Source: Hypomesus transpacificus (taxonomy: Eukaryota; Chordata; Actinopteri; Osmeriformes; Osmeridae). From it: a DNA stretch of 64,000 bases. The stretch lies in the NCBI RefSeq assembly GCF_021917145.1, contig NC_061074.1:4266081-4330080 (forward strand), in the 5' to 3' direction. The position numbers and the translations under genes are program-made. A model generated the notes under the pieces. The model had not been told where the DNA came from and did no database searches. It saw only the letters and a list, made by a program, of their open reading frames with translations. Every line of letters begins with the position of its first letter. Within the stretch, counting starts at the first letter, position 1. Shown here one piece after another: positions 60,184 through 64,000 of this stretch.

Positions 60184-61459
60184 CTGTACACAGAAGCAGT
60201 TAGAAACTCCGACCGGTCTTCCCCGGGCCTCCTGTTATACTCTGCTGAAATCACAAACAGACACATTCCCAAGCCCGTCAGAACCAACTGGCAACCTCGT
60301 AGAGTTAAATGTGTTGTGCTTTTGGGTATAAGCCGTGTCCCAAATATATGACCTTCGATCTCAAGTGTGCACGTAACATATTTCCCTTTAATTCCACTCA
60401 ATGGAAGAATCAACAATGACAACAATTCATTACAAAAAAAACATATGGAGAAAAGGTCACAAGCCCATTTTGACTGTAAATCGCAAGTGCACACTTGGGG
60501 GAGAAGGATAAAGATTTGGGAAAGGGGATAAGTGCATTGTGTCAGAAATGATGTATTCCTCAACTGCACATATCTTGCAATGTGCCATATTCCTCTTGAA
60601 ATGTCATTTATTATTTCAATTATTTTATAAACTGTACAGAAAAGTATCGGTACAGATTAGACATACTGGGCAACTGAGTCGACGCAAGTACAATTGCATA
60701 TGGCAATAAGTAACTTACAAGACAAATGTTCTATAAAACAACTTCTGTGCAAACCCAAGACCAATTCCATTTTGCAGAGAAAAGCTATATGTTCACACTT
60801 ATTCTCTGGTTGCTGGAATGTGTATCTGTGTTGCTGGTATTTAAATACCCCTGGCAAATTGACTGTGTTTTAACACTTGCAAAGAGGAAGATGACACAGC
60901 AAGTTCCACCTGGAAATAGTTTTACACAGGTGGCACAATGCCCCCTCCACCTACTAACAATGGACATGTATGATCAAGGGCAGCAGATGCAGGCATCCCC
61001 TTCAGGTTAGTGTCTACATTACCAAGCATGCAGGAAGACTACGGGGGGTTACTTATCGGGAGTCATGTTGCAAGGGGAGTGGAACAGGTTAAACTAAATG
61101 AAGTAGGTTTACAGACAGACTGCGCTTTATTCTGTTGCTTTCTCAGAAGGCTCTCATGCTGCAAATCATCCTTTATATAGAGTACTGTACTTCCAGATGC
61201 ACAAAGAGTGATTAATGTATTTAATAGTCAGTACCACAGACTTCACGATGAGGCAATGGGATATCTCTTTATAAAGTACACCCACTGATACAGTGTTTAG
61301 TCAGTCGACCATTTGTGCAAATGCAGACATGATGAGTCATTGTACACATTTCCCTTATAGCTGTTTATTAAAATGTGCACTGCAGTCTAAGGCAACCTAA
61401 TCTAAATGCTGGAACTTATTAAGTCCTGAGCAAACTTCTTAGAGACAAGTGCTTCTGAG

Positions 61460-61507
61460 TAGTGTGTGTGTGTGTGTGTGTATGTGTGTGTGTTTGTGTG
61501 TGTGTGG
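61460..61507. repeat. (TG)n microsatellite
   Basis: TG run with single TA and TT interruptions, followed by a G-rich stretch. Confidence 0.95.
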
Positions 61508-62283
61508 AGAGGGGAGGGGGGGGCTCTCAGTTGGAATGGTTCTGGTTAAGCTTGTTTCTCAAGTACAATAATAGATGGTCTTTGTCTAAGTGAATAAGTA
61601 CTGAAGGTTAGGGAGTGAGTGATCCTACTGGACTCAGTCATCTACATGGTAAAGAGAGGGTGTTGTCACCGCTGGGTTCCACAGTGTCTGTGACACAACC
61701 CTGAGGCAGGGAGCCTCATGAGAGGGATGCTTATACACACACTCCCTTTATATTGTCACTTTCTAAAATGCGCACACACTAAAACACAAATGCATGCAGG
61801 CCCACACACACGCAATCATGCATTCATTCACTCATAACACACACAGGCGACCATGTCCTTTGCTTACAAAGTGGCACTGCAAAAGTCTTGGAAAAGCCAA
61901 TGTCAACCAGCAACTACAGTATACAAATGCCTCTGTACATAACTCTTGGAGCTGCCCGGCACTAATGCCCAATGAATGGCAAACATGAGAGCAAGAGTGC
62001 AACAGTGTAACAAGCGACAGCATAGTGGTGTAAACCCAGAACAATTACTCTTTGAGGCCCAGCGCCACATTTTGTATGGAAGGCATGCACACACAACTAG
62101 AAATGGGTAACCAATGACGATATGGATGACAAAAGGGATCAAGTACGAGGCAAGGGTGTTTAATTATCACTATAGTTACTGAAAAATGGCATCAACTTTT
62201 CAAAAGGGTTGTGTTGACTTTTGTGTTACATAATCGGGAAGTATTCTCAAAGCAACCATGTGAAAAGTTGTTGTCATGAAATG

Positions 62284-62446
62284 CAGGGGTTCCCAATCCT
62301 GGTCCTCAGGGACCCCTGTCCTGCATGTTTTAGATGTTTCCCCGCTCCAACACACCTGATGCAAATTAATGGTCGTTATCAGGCTTGGATAAGCATCTAA
62401 AACATGCAGGACAGGGGGCCTTCAGGACCAGGATGGGTACAGGTTG
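62284..62446. mobile_element. hAT-type MITE, diverged copy
   Basis: The left end CAGGGGTTCCCAATCCTGG and a right end complementary to it (ACCAGGATGGGTACAGGTTG) enclose the same GTCCTGCATGTTTTAGATGT core as the copies at 9.3 and 47.2 kb. It has an internal deletion relative to those copies, and the flanking 8-mers no longer match. Confidence 0.85.
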
Positions 62447-62979
62447 AAGGAAGAGCTTCTATGTTAGTCAACATCATGAAAGAGAAGAAAAGGGAGATGA
62501 AACTAGTTTAGGAAACTACAATGGAGATGATAGGTTGTTTGGGGAAAAGGGACTACAATATTATAAAAATGGCACATAATACCTCAAATGAGATGGCAAC
62601 CAACCACCTGTTAGCGTTCAATGGTATCCATTTGTAAAAGCTGTTGCAATCAACGGGCCCTAAAAGTGTACAGTTAGTACCTGTGTCAGTATGCATTTCA
62701 AGGGGAAAAAGGCATATAAAAGAAACCTATTACTGATGAGTATATTTTATTCATAGGATAGGCTGCCAACATGAATGAAATGTATCTCTCTCATTTCCTG
62801 GAGTCAGGCTTATTTTAGCAACAGGAACTGCATTTAGGTCCAATTTTGGTTCCTAAATTTAGATTTTGGTGAATGGCTACACAGAGGACGGTCCTGGCCA
62901 CATTGCTGTGCATGTGCTGTTCCTGAACAAGTGGGTCCCAAAGCCATTTTTTTAAATTCTAGTCAGCAATGATTACATT

Positions 62980-62995
62980 GTGTGTGTGTGTGTGT

Positions 62996-63036
<41 letters not shown>
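62980..63036. repeat. (TG)n-(TA)n compound microsatellite
   Basis: About 18 bases of TG pass through ATG into a pure TA run of about 32 bases. This combines a Z-DNA-prone and a cruciform-prone tract. Confidence 0.95.
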
Positions 63037-63037
<1 letters not shown>

Positions 63038-64000
63038 TATTATACTACATACGTAGACTGATTCAGTTTGTTGAGAAAAGGTGTTTAACGTACCCTCTCA
63101 AACATTGGACAATGGAATAGTATACTTTAAAATAAATACATTTACACTAAAGTGGCAGCAAAACTGTTATTTGATAGATCAGATCAAGGCAGTGATGAAA
63201 GGAGACTTAATTGACTTTAGTGACATTAAATACTGACAGTTGTCTTGGATGTGGTTCACAAGATGCCTCTGAAAGCCCTGTATCCATGTTAAAGAGGAGA
63301 TCTACTGTATAGTATACTGTCTTCTGAAATAGCTTGAAGCCAATTTTTTATGACTTATGTCTATGCAAAATTATTATCACATTCATGCTAACAGGTATTA
63401 ATATAATAGGCATATTTACATGACATGCAAACTTCAGCAATGATAGAGATTTCAATTTAAGTAAAATGACGTCTCCAAACCCACCAAAACCTAGAATCAA
63501 GAGGAAAGCATGAATGTCCCGAGTCTTGCCAACTGTGTTCTAAGCCAAGTAGAGGGTCAAAAAGTCCTCAAAGCTAAAGTGCATTAACGGCACCACTGTA
63601 TGTTTTAGATTTATAGAGTCCTAAAGTCTGTATACAATTTGCATAATATTAACTTGACAATAACAGAGGTCTACATTAGTAGAAAAATGAATACTATTGT
63701 TAGTTTAAACTGGAACTATGTGTGATGGATACTATTTTAATCATACAAAATATAACTTACTAAATTGAGAAAAATAATAAAAGAAAACACGTGTCATCCA
63801 ATACAGTCATAGAGAATAGGCTAAATGGAACTTACGGTAAAAATGTTGTTTAAATGTAGGCTGGGGTCGCCATATATAGCAACAGCATGAAATATTTCTG
63901 ACTAGGGATTCTGCATGCTGTCGGGGCTGACATTTCTGAAACACAAAACTATTTCCCAACCTACATTTCTCTTTTATTGAGGTTGAAACCGTCTCTGAAA

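Larger units (their letters stand above)
60184..64000. other. Region right of the candidate terminal exon
   Basis: If the exon at 60115-60183 is real, this is intron of its gene. Only a MITE, two microsatellites and AT-rich DNA were recognised; no upstream exon could be identified. Confidence 0.4.

Noticed and set aside
1..64000. CRISPR arrays, operons, prophage or bacterial systems
   Set aside because: Spliced genes, fish-type retroelements and intergenic structure show a vertebrate nuclear genome; none of these were seen.

Overview
The window is a piece of a vertebrate nuclear genome, almost certainly a ray-finned fish. Genes are split by short GT-AG introns and the DNA between them is AT-rich. 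It holds many CA/GA microsatellites, fish-type LINE 3' ends, a tRNA-derived SINE and several hAT-type MITEs. Only about 16 kb (19.9-35.1 kb) carries genes that can be reconstructed with confidence; the flanks look like gene-poor, possibly regulatory DNA.

Gene block. On the minus strand lie three tandem five-exon short-chain dehydrogenase genes of the dhrs13/retinol-dehydrogenase type (19938-21766, 26646-28285, 28952-30438). They share exon lengths and intron phases. The first copy has alanine in place of the catalytic serine. The middle copy has an in-frame stop at codon 24. The third looks fully functional. Between the first and second sits a six-exon minus-strand gene (22879-25446) that can be assembled in one consistent frame into a 370-residue protein. 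It combines a short fish NLR/TRIM-like motif, a single finTRIM-type B-box, a basic coiled coil and a very acidic poly-Asp tail, and has no RING or SPRY. This is the most unusual gene in the window. On the plus strand, 33164-34818 is a complete five-exon mrps23 (mitochondrial small-subunit ribosomal protein).

Flanks. From 1 to 19.9 kb there is no confident gene. This part holds one candidate minus-strand exon (14229-14453), a near-perfect 230-bp inverted duplication (3594-3823 / 8772-9001), a 51-bp poly-C run, microsatellites and MITEs. From 35.2 to 55 kb there is a gene desert with stretches rich in TAAT/ATTA motifs resembling conserved enhancers, a 0.55-kb polypurine array, a LINE fragment and a SINE. 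From 55.5 to 60.2 kb the sequence is AT-rich and free of recognised repeats. It is preceded on the minus strand by a strong splice acceptor and a 22-codon terminal exon, so it may be a long 3' UTR of a gene whose body lies beyond the right edge.

Mobile DNA. At least six hAT-like elements were found from their inverted ends. Two have exact 8-bp target duplications (31.1 kb and 47.2 kb). One is split by a LINE and another contains a second, piggyBac-like palindromic element.
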